A stretch of DNA of 23,282 nucleotides, from the NCBI GenBank assembly GCA_031289625.1, contig JAITPB010000043.1, forward strand, positions 1 to 23,282. The letters run 5' to 3'. Positions 14,834 through 22,004 of this stretch are shown piece by piece. How positions within the stretch are numbered: the stretch's first letter is position 1; each line of letters opens with the position of its first letter. Position numbers and translations under genes: made by a program. Below the pieces are notes generated by a model. That model did not search any database. It saw only the letters and a list, made by a program, of their open reading frames with translations, and had not been told where the DNA came from. The DNA is from Clostridiales bacterium. Its GTDB lineage: Bacteria > Bacillota > Clostridia > Lachnospirales > WQUN01.

Positions 14834-16111
14834 TTAAACCATAAGTAAAATCAAGAAGCCGGTTAAACAGGCGGCGGCGGCGGAGACAGCCGCCATGTTG
14901 CGCGGTACGGGATCCGCTGTGTTTTTGCCCCACCACCAATACAGCGCCGTGTAAACCAGCCAAAACAAACCGATAAAAAGAATCCACCATTGCAAAGCGA
15001 CGATCGCAAACGCCAGACCTGGCGGCGTCCAGCCGCACGCCAGCGGGACGCCAGACCAAACAGCGGGAACGGCCCAGCAAACGTGCAGTATGCTGGCGTT
15101 CAGCCGAAGGCGCTTGACGATGAGCCCGAAACGGTATCCGGTTCTGCGCGCCAGCAGCAGCGGCAAAATCAGCAAGATCAAAATCACAGCCGCTTCCAGC
15201 GCGCAAATCACCGCCTGGCTTGTGGGCGGGCTCATGTCAGATCCATAGATGTCCGGTTTCAGCAGCGTAAGGAGAAGCGCAGCCAGCCAAAACGCGGTGA
15301 CGCGATATTCCGTCAAGGGGAAGCCAAGGCGGCGCAAAAAAACCGGCATGGGCGGGAAATCAGATCGCCCCGCTTGCGGCGGCTCTATTCGCACTGGCGG
15401 CGCCGGCCGCACCGGCCGCGCCGGCCGATCCGATGAGACTGGCCGCGCCGGCCGATCCCGCTCAAAAGGGGGGCCTGCGGGATCGGGATCGGCTGAAGGC
15501 GCCGCGCCGTCGATCCATTCGGCCATATCTTCGCATTCGATCCAAGCGTGGCGCCTGTCCGGCGATTCATCCGGGTCACTGCGCAAGCCGCCAAAAAAAA
15601 GTGTGGCGCTGACATCCGGATTCAAGTTGTTGCGAATGATCTCCTCATATTCATCGGGCAGCATGGACGTATCCCAGTCCGGTTCCAGAATAAAATCGTC
15701 ATTGAACGCGGAAAGAGATGTGATGGATTGGGAAGGCGCGGTGAAAATCCAGTAGGCCATGATCGCCAAGGCGTAATAATCAAATTTTTTCAAGCCAGCC
15801 GTGCCCGCGCGCCGAAGAGAGGGGATTTTAATATCCGGCCTCGGCGTTCCCACCGGCGTGGCGGCGGCGCTGTCTAAAACGGTGAGCTTGAAATCCGCCG
15901 CCTCTTCAGACGAAGCTTCCATGAGAATATTGTGGAAAAAAAAATCGTTGTGAGAAACTCCGCTTTGATGCCGCGCCTGGATATTTTGTTCCAATTCCGT
16001 GATGATTTTCCGCGCAATGGGTAAATAGACGGCATACACGCTATCATGGCGGTTGAAATGCTCCATCGTCATCAAAAAATCGCCTAACGTTACGCTGTCT
16101 GTATTTTTCAT
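14834..16111 (-). CDS. Kinase-like C-lobe protein without N-lobe, fused to several membrane helices
   Basis: A 425-residue protein. Residues 1-130 match the C-lobe of a protein kinase: a helix with the gap before SHNDFFFHNIL, in which His-Asn-Asp (54-56) replaces the HRD motif with the catalytic Asp kept, Asn61 kept, then LDSA (Asp80) in place of DFG, and KFDYYALAIMAYWIFTA as the F-helix. The N-lobe with its Gly-loop and Lys is absent, so it is probably a pseudokinase or needs a partner. A Pro/Arg-rich linker (DRPARPVSSDRPARPVRP) leads to four or five membrane helices. ATG 16111 is preferred: GGGGG is six bases upstream, whereas ATG 16117 and 16114 are too close. It is the first gene of the GTPase operon. 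Confidence 0.7.
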   Translation of the reverse strand: MKNTDSVTLGDFLMTMEHFNRHDSVYAVYLPIARKIITELEQNIQARHQSGVSHNDFFFHNILMEASSEEAADFKLTVLDSAAATPVGTPRPDIKIPSLRRAGTAGLKKFDYYALAIMAYWIFTAPSQSITSLSAFNDDFILEPDWDTSMLPDEYEEIIRNNLNPDVSATLFFGGLRSDPDESPDRRHAWIECEDMAEWIDGAAPSADPDPAGPPFERDRPARPVSSDRPARPVRPAPPVRIEPPQAGRSDFPPMPVFLRRLGFPLTEYRVTAFWLAALLLTLLKPDIYGSDMSPPTSQAVICALEAAVILILLILPLLLARRTGYRFGLIVKRLRLNASILHVCWAVPAVWSGVPLACGWTPPGLAFAIVALQWWILFIGLFWLVYTALYWWWGKNTADPVPRNMAAVSAAAACLTGFLILLMV

Positions 16112-16128
16112 CATCATCCCCCGTCTTT

Positions 16129-16157
16129 AGCATAGCATCATTTTCCATCCCGTTCAA
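16129..16157 (-). promoter_or_regulatory. Likely promoter of the kinase-GTPase operon
   Basis: On the minus strand TTGAAC (16157-16152), exactly 17 bases, then TATGCT (16134-16129), followed by the GGGGG ribosome binding site and the start at 16111. It lies just downstream of the terminator of the zinc-ribbon gene, which argues for independent control. Confidence 0.6.
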
Positions 16158-16171
16158 CAAAAAAACAAGGC

Positions 16172-16206
16172 AAAACGCCTGGCGAATGATTTTCTCCAGG
16201 CGTTTT
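16172..16206 (-). terminator. Rho-independent terminator after the zinc-ribbon/propeller gene
   Basis: AAAACGCCTGG (16172-16182) and CCAGGCGTTTT (16196-16206) pair perfectly over 11 bases with a 13-base loop. On the minus strand it is followed by T-rich sequence (CCTTGTTTTTTTG). It separates the large sensor-like gene from the kinase-GTPase operon. Confidence 0.85.
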
Positions 16207-16220
16207 GGATCTAAATTTTA

Positions 16221-19200
16221 TCAAACCGGATTAGAGAGCGGGATCAAATCAACCCAGTTGTTTACAGATTTGTCAAATAGGATCATCGAGCCGTCCATGT
16301 TGATGACATACCCAGCGAAATAGATTAGGTCAGGCGTGATTTTATCAAACGCGAGCTCTGGCTGGCGCCATGTTTTGATCACATCTAAATTCACATCGTA
16401 CAAACTGAAATCCGCTATGCGTGTATCCGCCGCCGAATATAAATCAAACCGGTGGAGCGCGTAATATCCGCTGTCCGCTTTTATAAAATAATAGAAGGCA
16501 TTGTCCTGAAACGTGTAGGCGATAGGTTCTACTTGCTGAACCAGCGTCTCGCCCGCGCTTTCAGGGCCGCCCTGCTTGAAATCAAGCGTGTAACGGCCAT
16601 CCGCGGCATTCGTCAATTCATATACGGAGCCGTCTGGATTCTTATAAGAAGCGTCCGGCGCGATCGAGCCGTTTGTCCCGTCTTTGAGGACATGATAGTT
16701 GACGTCCGTACTGCCTTCCCGGGTTTTCACCACGACGCCCGTCTGATCCGACCGGATCATATTTTCCACATTCAGCCGGGCGATTTTCCAGGACTCCTGC
16801 CGAGTCAAATCAGAAAAATACAGATTCTTTGCGGTGATATCGGGATTGTCGCTGGCCTGGGCCGGATGAAAATACTGCTCATCATTATTGGACGCTTTAA
16901 TGGACGAATCCGCCTCATTGCCGAAAGAATAAATGCCATTGCTGTCCATGATAAAATTCGTACTCACCCGTTCGACGATGCGGTGCGCGTCCGACAAATC
17001 CTCGTTGATCCGAAGTATATCGCACATCCCATCTCCTACATTGGAGGGATAGTATAAGAAACCGTCGTACACAAAGAATTGGATTGGTTCCGGATACGCC
17101 TCTACAACAACTTGCTGCGGCGCCGCGCCGCTTTCCACGCCGATGCGGTAAATGCCTTCGGCAGTAGAATAATAAATCCATGGGAAGGCGTAGCACACAT
17201 CTAAAGCCTGCACAGTTGATATCTTGGACCAGTTTTGATAGTCGCTCGTCATCAGAAAAACGCCCGGCCCATTGGGGTTTGCATACACAAGCATATTATC
17301 GGCATGTGACGTCTGCCCGCTGGCGTAAGCGTTCACATAATAGACAGGCTCAGCGGCCTCAGGCGTAGCTGTGGCTGGCTCAGGCGTATTACTGCTGGCG
17401 GCGTTTTCCGAGGGCGGCGCACTGGGCGGCGGCGTCGCGGAACTGGGAAAGAAGCTGCTCATAGGGCCTCTGATCAGCAGGCCGATAACAGGAATGAGAC
17501 CCGCCACGACCAAAATGCCAATAACGCCCAGTATAAGCCATTTCCGCGTATCAGAGGGCGGCGAGTCATCGTCCTCGTCTTCATCGTCCTCATCCTCTTC
17601 ATCGCCGTCTTCATCATCTTCGTCGTCTTCATCATTTTTATTACGCCGGCTTTTTTTATGGTTGGCGTCCCAGTCTTCATCTTCTTCATCTTCTTCATCC
17701 TTATCGTTCCGCTTTTTTTTGGACTTTGGCTGAAAAAAAGTTTTGACAGAGTTAAACACGCCCGCCAGTGCGGAAGACGCGCCATTTTCATCGTCATCCT
17801 CTTCATTGCCATATGAATCATCTTGCGTATATTCTTCTTCATATTCTTCGTCTTCATCGTATTCCGCAGCATCTGCTGACTGCGGCCACCAAGTGTCCAT
17901 GGGGGAAGAAGGGCCTGTTTTTCGCTGTGCCTGCGGTTGAGGCGCTTCCGGCGGGGCATAAGGATTCGCCGCGCCCGATGGGGCGCTCGGCGGGGCGTAT
18001 GGGTCGGTCGCGCCTGGCGGAGCGATTGGCGGGCCGTAAGGGTTGACCGCGCCCGATGGAGCGGTTGGCGGGGCATATGGGTCGGCCGCGCCCGATGGAG
18101 CGGTTGGCGGGCCGTAAGGGTTGGCCGTGTCCGATGGAGCGGTTGGCGGGCCGTAAGGGTTGGCCGCGCCCGATGGGGCGCTCGGCGGGGCATATGGATT
18201 GGCCGCGCCCGAAGCTCCATTGACTGTTGGCGGCCATGGGCTGGCGGCGTTTTTTAAAATATTCGCCGCTTCGGGATCATTGGCTGCCGGTGTACCTTGT
18301 AAAATGCTCTGCCATGGATCGGCGGGCTGAGGAACTGGCGGAGCGTTGGCTGCCGCGGCATAAGGGGAAGCCGATCCATAAGGCGCCGGCTGAGGCGCGG
18401 CAGGCGGATACGGTGAATACGGCTGAACCGCAGGCGCTGAGGGCGGATACGGCTGAACAACAGGCTGCGCGGCTGGCGCTGACGGTGAATATGGCTGAAC
18501 CGCAGACTGCGCGGCAGGCGCTGACGGCGGATACGGTGAATACGGCTGAACTGCGGGCTGCGCGGCTGGCGCTGACGGCAGATACGGCTGAACTGCGGGC
18601 TGCGCGGAGGGCACCGACGGTGAATACGGCTGAACCGCAGGCTGCGCGGCTGGCGCTGACGGCGGATACGGCTGAACCGCGGGCTGTGCGGCTGGCGCTG
18701 ACGGTGAATACGGTGAATACGGCTGAACCGCGGGCTGCGCGGAGGGAGAGGTGAACGACGAATGCGGCGAAGTTGGCTGAAAGGCCAGTGTAACCGGAGC
18801 GGAGGCTGAGGTGAACGGCGAATGCGGTGAAGTTGGCTGGAATGTTGGAGCATCTGGCGCTGAGATTGGCTCAAACTGTGTGATTGGCTTGACGGGCGCG
18901 AATGGAGCGGAGGCTGCTGAATCAGAACCCCCCTGTGGAGATTGATTGGGCGTAAAGGGGGAAGGATGTTCGCGCTGAAGCCAAGGTGGTTCCAAGAAAT
19001 TGACGCTGGAGAGTTTGGCGACAGCTTCTTTTTTCGCCGCCAAATCAGCTTCAGCAGTTTTCTGCTCCGTCAAAGCGGCGGAAACAGCCGCCGCTTTGAC
19101 GGAGGCCATTTCTTCCGCTTCCGCTAAAGATTTTCGCATCGCTTGTGCTTCCATTTCAATGGCTGTCCGCAATGCCTGCTCGGCTTGCTCTGCTTCCGCT

Positions 19201-19391
19201 GCTTTGCGCGTGGCCGCTTCTAAGGCCGCTTCCGCCGCTCTTTTTAAAACAGCCGCTTCTTTCGCCGCTTCCACAGCGGCCTGCGCAGCCGCGAATTGCA
19301 GCCTTTCAATCTCATTTTTTGTGAACAATTTCGTGCCGCAAGCTTTACAAAAAGGAGTGTCTCCCTCCTTGCCGCAATTCGGACAAATCAT
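16221..19391 (-). CDS. Zinc-ribbon, coiled-coil, Pro-rich and acidic single-pass membrane protein with a DUF5050-like propeller domain
   Basis: A 1056-residue protein with a clear modular order. A zinc ribbon (Cys3, Cys6, Cys15, Cys18) opens it. An Ala/Glu-rich coiled coil covers about 22-125. Pro/Gln/Ser repeats (about 210-340) and Pro-Tyr-Gly-Pro-Pro repeats (390-485) follow. Very acidic runs lie at 500-607, around a short SVKTFFQPKSKKKR. One membrane helix (about 615-640, WLILGVIGILVVAGLIPVIG) leads to a Pro/Thr-rich spacer and then a repeated YYS/YYP strand pattern (IYYSTAEGIYRIG, FLYYPSNVG) typical of DUF5050-type beta-propellers, predicted outside. Start ATG 19391 has GAGGTG eight bases upstream. 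It could be a cell-envelope sensor for the GTPase operon that follows; that is inferred. Confidence 0.75.
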   Translation of the reverse strand: MICPNCGKEGDTPFCKACGTKLFTKNEIERLQFAAAQAAVEAAKEAAVLKRAAEAALEAATRKAAEAEQAEQALRTAIEMEAQAMRKSLAEAEEMASVKAAAVSAALTEQKTAEADLAAKKEAVAKLSSVNFLEPPWLQREHPSPFTPNQSPQGGSDSAASAPFAPVKPITQFEPISAPDAPTFQPTSPHSPFTSASAPVTLAFQPTSPHSSFTSPSAQPAVQPYSPYSPSAPAAQPAVQPYPPSAPAAQPAVQPYSPSVPSAQPAVQPYLPSAPAAQPAVQPYSPYPPSAPAAQSAVQPYSPSAPAAQPVVQPYPPSAPAVQPYSPYPPAAPQPAPYGSASPYAAAANAPPVPQPADPWQSILQGTPAANDPEAANILKNAASPWPPTVNGASGAANPYAPPSAPSGAANPYGPPTAPSDTANPYGPPTAPSGAADPYAPPTAPSGAVNPYGPPIAPPGATDPYAPPSAPSGAANPYAPPEAPQPQAQRKTGPSSPMDTWWPQSADAAEYDEDEEYEEEYTQDDSYGNEEDDDENGASSALAGVFNSVKTFFQPKSKKKRNDKDEEDEEDEDWDANHKKSRRNKNDEDDEDDEDGDEEDEDDEDEDDDSPPSDTRKWLILGVIGILVVAGLIPVIGLLIRGPMSSFFPSSATPPPSAPPSENAASSNTPEPATATPEAAEPVYYVNAYASGQTSHADNMLVYANPNGPGVFLMTSDYQNWSKISTVQALDVCYAFPWIYYSTAEGIYRIGVESGAAPQQVVVEAYPEPIQFFVYDGFLYYPSNVGDGMCDILRINEDLSDAHRIVERVSTNFIMDSNGIYSFGNEADSSIKASNNDEQYFHPAQASDNPDITAKNLYFSDLTRQESWKIARLNVENMIRSDQTGVVVKTREGSTDVNYHVLKDGTNGSIAPDASYKNPDGSVYELTNAADGRYTLDFKQGGPESAGETLVQQVEPIAYTFQDNAFYYFIKADSGYYALHRFDLYSAADTRIADFSLYDVNLDVIKTWRQPELAFDKITPDLIYFAGYVINMDGSMILFDKSVNNWVDLIPLSNPV
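17940..18213 (-). repeat. 39-base tandem repeats coding Pro-Tyr-Gly-Pro-Pro-Thr-Ala units
   Basis: About seven 39-base units encode a 13-residue repeat, PYGPPTAPSGAAN and variants. The units are close copies (for example at about 18050-18090 and 18090-18130), suggesting recent expansion. They form a flexible cytoplasmic linker. Confidence 0.85.
18376..18745 (-). repeat. Tandem repeats coding Ser-Ala-Pro-Ala-Ala-Gln-Pro-Ala-Val-Gln-Pro-Tyr units
   Basis: About eight imperfect units of 42 to 51 bases encode QPAVQPYSPSAPAA and variants. On the plus strand they show as recurring tacggctgaaccgc and gcggctggcgctgacgg. Long plus-strand frames over this stretch are shadows of the repeat. Confidence 0.85.
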
Positions 19392-19492
19392 GATGTGTTC
19401 ACCTCGGCAATCTCTCCATTAGGTTAAGCTATTTACGCTGAAATTATTTATAGGGCAGGAGAATCGCCCTGGCGCGCGAAACTTAGCACAAC

Positions 19493-19520
19493 ATAATATT
19501 GAAAGTTTTTAAATTGTTAA
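19493..19520 (-). promoter_or_regulatory. Likely promoter for the zinc-ribbon/propeller gene
   Basis: On the minus strand TTAACA (19520-19515), 16 bases, then TATTAT (19498-19493), just after the pyrI stop. This leaves a leader of about 100 bases, which contains a small hairpin (AGGGC/GCCCT at about 19452-19470). Confidence 0.45.
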
Positions 19521-19526
19521 TGCGGA

Positions 19527-19946
19527 TTATTTATGTTCCTGCTCACAATAAGCACAGCGATAGATTTTTTGCCCTCGATCGGAGAGGAGAAATTTATGTG
19601 AGAGATGCCGCTCAACCGAAGTAATGCATCTCGGGTTTTTACATTGAATCACATTTGTCAGCGTGTCCGGCAAAGAAAGTTTCAGCTTGGATGTGATAAC
19701 GCCATCTTCAATAATATTGACGGTGACGTTCGGATCCATATACCCCAAGATATTTAAATCCAGATCAATCCGATCCTCAATTTTAATGATGTCTTTCTTC
19801 CCGCGTTTTTCGCTTTTTGCGTTTTTAATGATGGCGACGCTGCAGTCCAGCGCCTCCAAGTTCAAATGATCGTAAATTTGCATGGCTTTTCCCGCCAGAA
19901 TATGATCGATGACCACGCCCTTTTTAATGCTGTCTATGCTTAACAT
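19527..19946 (-). CDS. pyrI: Aspartate carbamoyltransferase regulatory subunit
   Basis: A 139-residue PyrI, the regulatory chain that binds nucleotides and gives allosteric control of aspartate carbamoyltransferase. The N-terminal allosteric domain (KGVVIDHILAGKAM, then LGYMDPNVTVNIIEDG) and the C-terminal zinc domain are complete: Cys102, Cys107, Cys131 and Cys134 form the Cx4C and Cx2C zinc site that contacts the catalytic chain. It is slightly shorter at the N-terminus than the enterobacterial protein. The ATG at 19946 overlaps the pyrB stop by seven bases, with GGAGG inside pyrB, so translation is coupled and the two chains are made together. Confidence 0.95.
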   Translation of the reverse strand: MLSIDSIKKGVVIDHILAGKAMQIYDHLNLEALDCSVAIIKNAKSEKRGKKDIIKIEDRIDLDLNILGYMDPNVTVNIIEDGVITSKLKLSLPDTLTNVIQCKNPRCITSVERHLSHKFLLSDRGQKIYRCAYCEQEHK

Positions 19947-20860
19947 GCACCTGCCTCCTCCAGAAGCTTGAGTATTAAAGCCATCCGGATAAACTTTCCG
20001 TAGCGCGCCTGCTGAAAATACTGCGCGCGCGGATCACTGTCGACTTCCGGGGCGATTTCATTGACCCGCGGCAACGGATGCAGAATCGTCAGATCTGGCT
20101 TCGCGGCGGAAAGCTTGCGCTTATCCAGGATATAGCTGTCTTTGAGGCGCACATAATCCTCTTCATTAAAAAAACGCTCCCTTTGCACGCGCGTCATATA
20201 CAAAACATCCATTCGTTCAATTGCGCTTTCCAGATCCGTAACTTCCTCAAAAAGGCAATCCCTTTCTTTTAAGAGCCCGCGTATATAGTCTGGGATCCTC
20301 AGCTCTTCCGGAGAGACGAGCAGATATCGGTTCCGCGGGTACAGCGTCAGCGCCTTCAAGAGTGAATGCACTGTCCGCCCAAATTTTAAGTCGCCGCAAA
20401 ACCCCACAGTCATATCTGTCATGCGGTGTTTGATAGAATGTATCGTCAGCAAATCCGTATACGTCTGCGTTGGATGCTCATGGCCGCCGTCGCCGGCGTT
20501 TATCACCGGAATCGTGGAAAATTGGGAGGCGACCAGCGCCGCGCCTTCTTTGGGATGCCGAATGGCGCAGATATCCGCGTAACAAGAAACCGTGCGTATC
20601 GTATCCGCCACGCTTTCCCCCTTCGACGCGGAACTGGCGTCTCCGCTGGAAAAGCCAATTACGCCGCCGCCCAGCGCGAGCATCGCCGATTCAAAACTCA
20701 AGCGGGTCCTGGTGCTGGGTTCATAAAATAAGGCCGCCAATATTTTCCCGTGGCAGCGCCCGGCATAGTCTTCCGGCCGGCGCCGCACTTCCTCCGCCGC
20801 CTTGATCAAATCATTGAGTTCAGGCGGGGATAAATCTGTGGGTTCAATCACATGCCGCAT
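19940..20860 (-). CDS. pyrB: Aspartate carbamoyltransferase catalytic subunit
   Basis: A 306-residue PyrB, which joins carbamoyl phosphate and aspartate to N-carbamoyl-aspartate in the first committed step of pyrimidine synthesis. The carbamoyl-phosphate loop FYEPSTRTRLSFES (Ser49-Thr50-Arg51-Thr52-Arg53), ASKGES with Lys80, HPTQTYTDLL (His129, Gln132), and LHPLPRVNEI near the C-terminus are all present. Start ATG 20860 has AAAGGAGG five bases upstream and gives the usual family length; the in-frame ATG 20902 lies in the leader. It is the first gene of pyrBI, divergent from cdsA. A leader hairpin may cover its ribosome binding site. Confidence 0.96.
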   Translation of the reverse strand: MRHVIEPTDLSPPELNDLIKAAEEVRRRPEDYAGRCHGKILAALFYEPSTRTRLSFESAMLALGGGVIGFSSGDASSASKGESVADTIRTVSCYADICAIRHPKEGAALVASQFSTIPVINAGDGGHEHPTQTYTDLLTIHSIKHRMTDMTVGFCGDLKFGRTVHSLLKALTLYPRNRYLLVSPEELRIPDYIRGLLKERDCLFEEVTDLESAIERMDVLYMTRVQRERFFNEEDYVRLKDSYILDKRKLSAAKPDLTILHPLPRVNEIAPEVDSDPRAQYFQQARYGKFIRMALILKLLEEAGAC

Positions 20861-20864
20861 AGAG

Positions 20865-20885
20865 GCCTCCTTTGGTATGCGAGGC
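20865..20885 (-). promoter_or_regulatory. Possible hairpin covering the pyrB ribosome binding site
   Basis: In the pyrB leader GCCTC (20885-20881) can pair with GAGGC (20869-20865), which lies inside the AAGGAGG ribosome binding site (20872-20866), across an 11-base loop. The stem is only five base pairs. It could be a simple translational control. Confidence 0.3.
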
Positions 20886-20906
20886 GCCTGTCCGCGCTTC
20901 ATATAT

Positions 20907-20935
20907 ATAATACAAAAAAATCACCAAGATGAAAA
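20907..20935 (-). promoter_or_regulatory. Likely pyrBI promoter
   Basis: On the minus strand TTTTCA (20935-20930), 17 bases, then TATTAT (20912-20907), about 45 bases before the pyrB start. The -35 box is weak. A run of seven T lies in the spacer. Confidence 0.4.
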
Positions 20936-21006
20936 GACATTTTATATTAGAGATTGGGTTTGTTCAAGAATTACGCGCGGTACGGAAAAAATACGGAAAA
21001 AATCCG

Positions 21007-21035
21007 TTGCGCTTGCTATTTGATTTTGTTATCAT
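21007..21035 (+). promoter_or_regulatory. Likely promoter of the cdsA-dxr-rseP operon
   Basis: TTGCGC (21007-21012), exactly 17 bases, then TATCAT (21030-21035), about 50 bases before the cdsA start. A tandem 11-base repeat, TACGGAAAAAA, lies immediately upstream at 20981-21002 and acts as an A-rich upstream region. Confidence 0.55.
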
Positions 21036-21086
21036 AAAGATGTGCTGGCAAATCAATGCCTTCACGCGTATAGGAAGGAGAGGCGT

Positions 21087-21974
21087 ATGACCAGAAGAAT
21101 CGTAACCAGCGCCGTGGGGCTGCCACTGATTGTGGCTGTGGTTTATTTCGGCGGGATCTACCTGCGGCTCACGCTGCTGGTTTTGTCATGCGTTGGGCTG
21201 GCGGAGTTTTACCAGGCCATGACCGGCGAACTCGCGCCCGCGGTGAAAAACAAGCGCGCGCTGAAAGACAGTCTGCCTATACGATGGTTCTTCGGACGCT
21301 TTTCCATTCACGACATTGGATATGCTTTTACCGTTCTATATTATTTTTTGCTGCCCGATATCGCCAGCGCCCCCTATTTTTTTGTGATGATCACAATGTT
21401 CATCATCACCCTCCTTGTTTTCATCGTGCTCTTCTATGAAAAAATCCATATCATCGACTGCGCGCTGACTTTGTTCGGCTTCTTCTATGTGGCTTTTCTG
21501 CTCTCCTTCATTTATTTGGTGAGGATGCATCTGCTGGGCATTTTTTTTGTGTGGCTCATCTTCATCTCCGCTTTTGGCTGTGACACTTCGGCGTATTTTA
21601 CCGGCCGGATGCTGGGCCGGCATAAATTAACGCCCAAGCTCAGCCCCAACAAAACGGTGGAAGGGGCGGTGGGCGGCGTGATCGGCGCGGGGCTTCTGGC
21701 GCTGCTCTATGGATTTTTTATCGTAAAGGTTCTTCGTATTGCGAGCAATCTCACCAGCGCCAATATTATTCTTTACTCCGCCGCTGTCGGGCTGGTGGGC
21801 GCCGTGTTTGCCAGCTTCGGCGATCTAGCCGCCTCATCGATCAAAAGGCTGAAAAATATCAAAGATTTCGGCGCGCTGTTTCCCGGGCACGGCGGCGTCT
21901 TAGATCGGTTTGACAGTGTGATATTCGCCGCGCCCATGGTGTATATGGTCATGATTTTGCTGTTGAAAAGATGA
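21087..21974 (+). CDS. cdsA: Phosphatidate cytidylyltransferase (CDP-diglyceride synthase)
   Basis: A 295-residue integral membrane enzyme that makes CDP-diacylglycerol from phosphatidic acid and CTP, the branch point of phospholipid synthesis. The CdsA signature near the C-terminus is complete, SSIKRLKNIKDFGALFPGHG followed by GVLDRFDS, and the upstream KLSPNKTVEGAVGG stretch is also typical. About seven or eight hydrophobic helices are visible. Start ATG 21087 has AAGGAG six bases upstream; the frame extends back to 21042 but without a ribosome binding site. It heads a plus-strand operon with dxr and rseP. In many Bacillota frr and uppS come directly before cdsA; here the divergent pyrB takes that place. 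Confidence 0.95.
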   Translation: MTRRIVTSAVGLPLIVAVVYFGGIYLRLTLLVLSCVGLAEFYQAMTGELAPAVKNKRALKDSLPIRWFFGRFSIHDIGYAFTVLYYFLLPDIASAPYFFVMITMFIITLLVFIVLFYEKIHIIDCALTLFGFFYVAFLLSFIYLVRMHLLGIFFVWLIFISAFGCDTSAYFTGRMLGRHKLTPKLSPNKTVEGAVGGVIGAGLLALLYGFFIVKVLRIASNLTSANIILYSAAVGLVGAVFASFGDLAASSIKRLKNIKDFGALFPGHGGVLDRFDSVIFAAPMVYMVMILLLKR

Positions 21975-22004
21975 ATAAAAAAGATGATAAAAAAGTGATA
22001 AAAT

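Noticed and set aside
11400..16111. Type VII secretion (YukC/EssB plus YukD) locus
   Set aside because: There is a kinase-like membrane protein and a possible ubiquitin-like domain, but no EssC/FtsK ATPase, WXG100 protein or EsaA. The GTPase is not part of that system.
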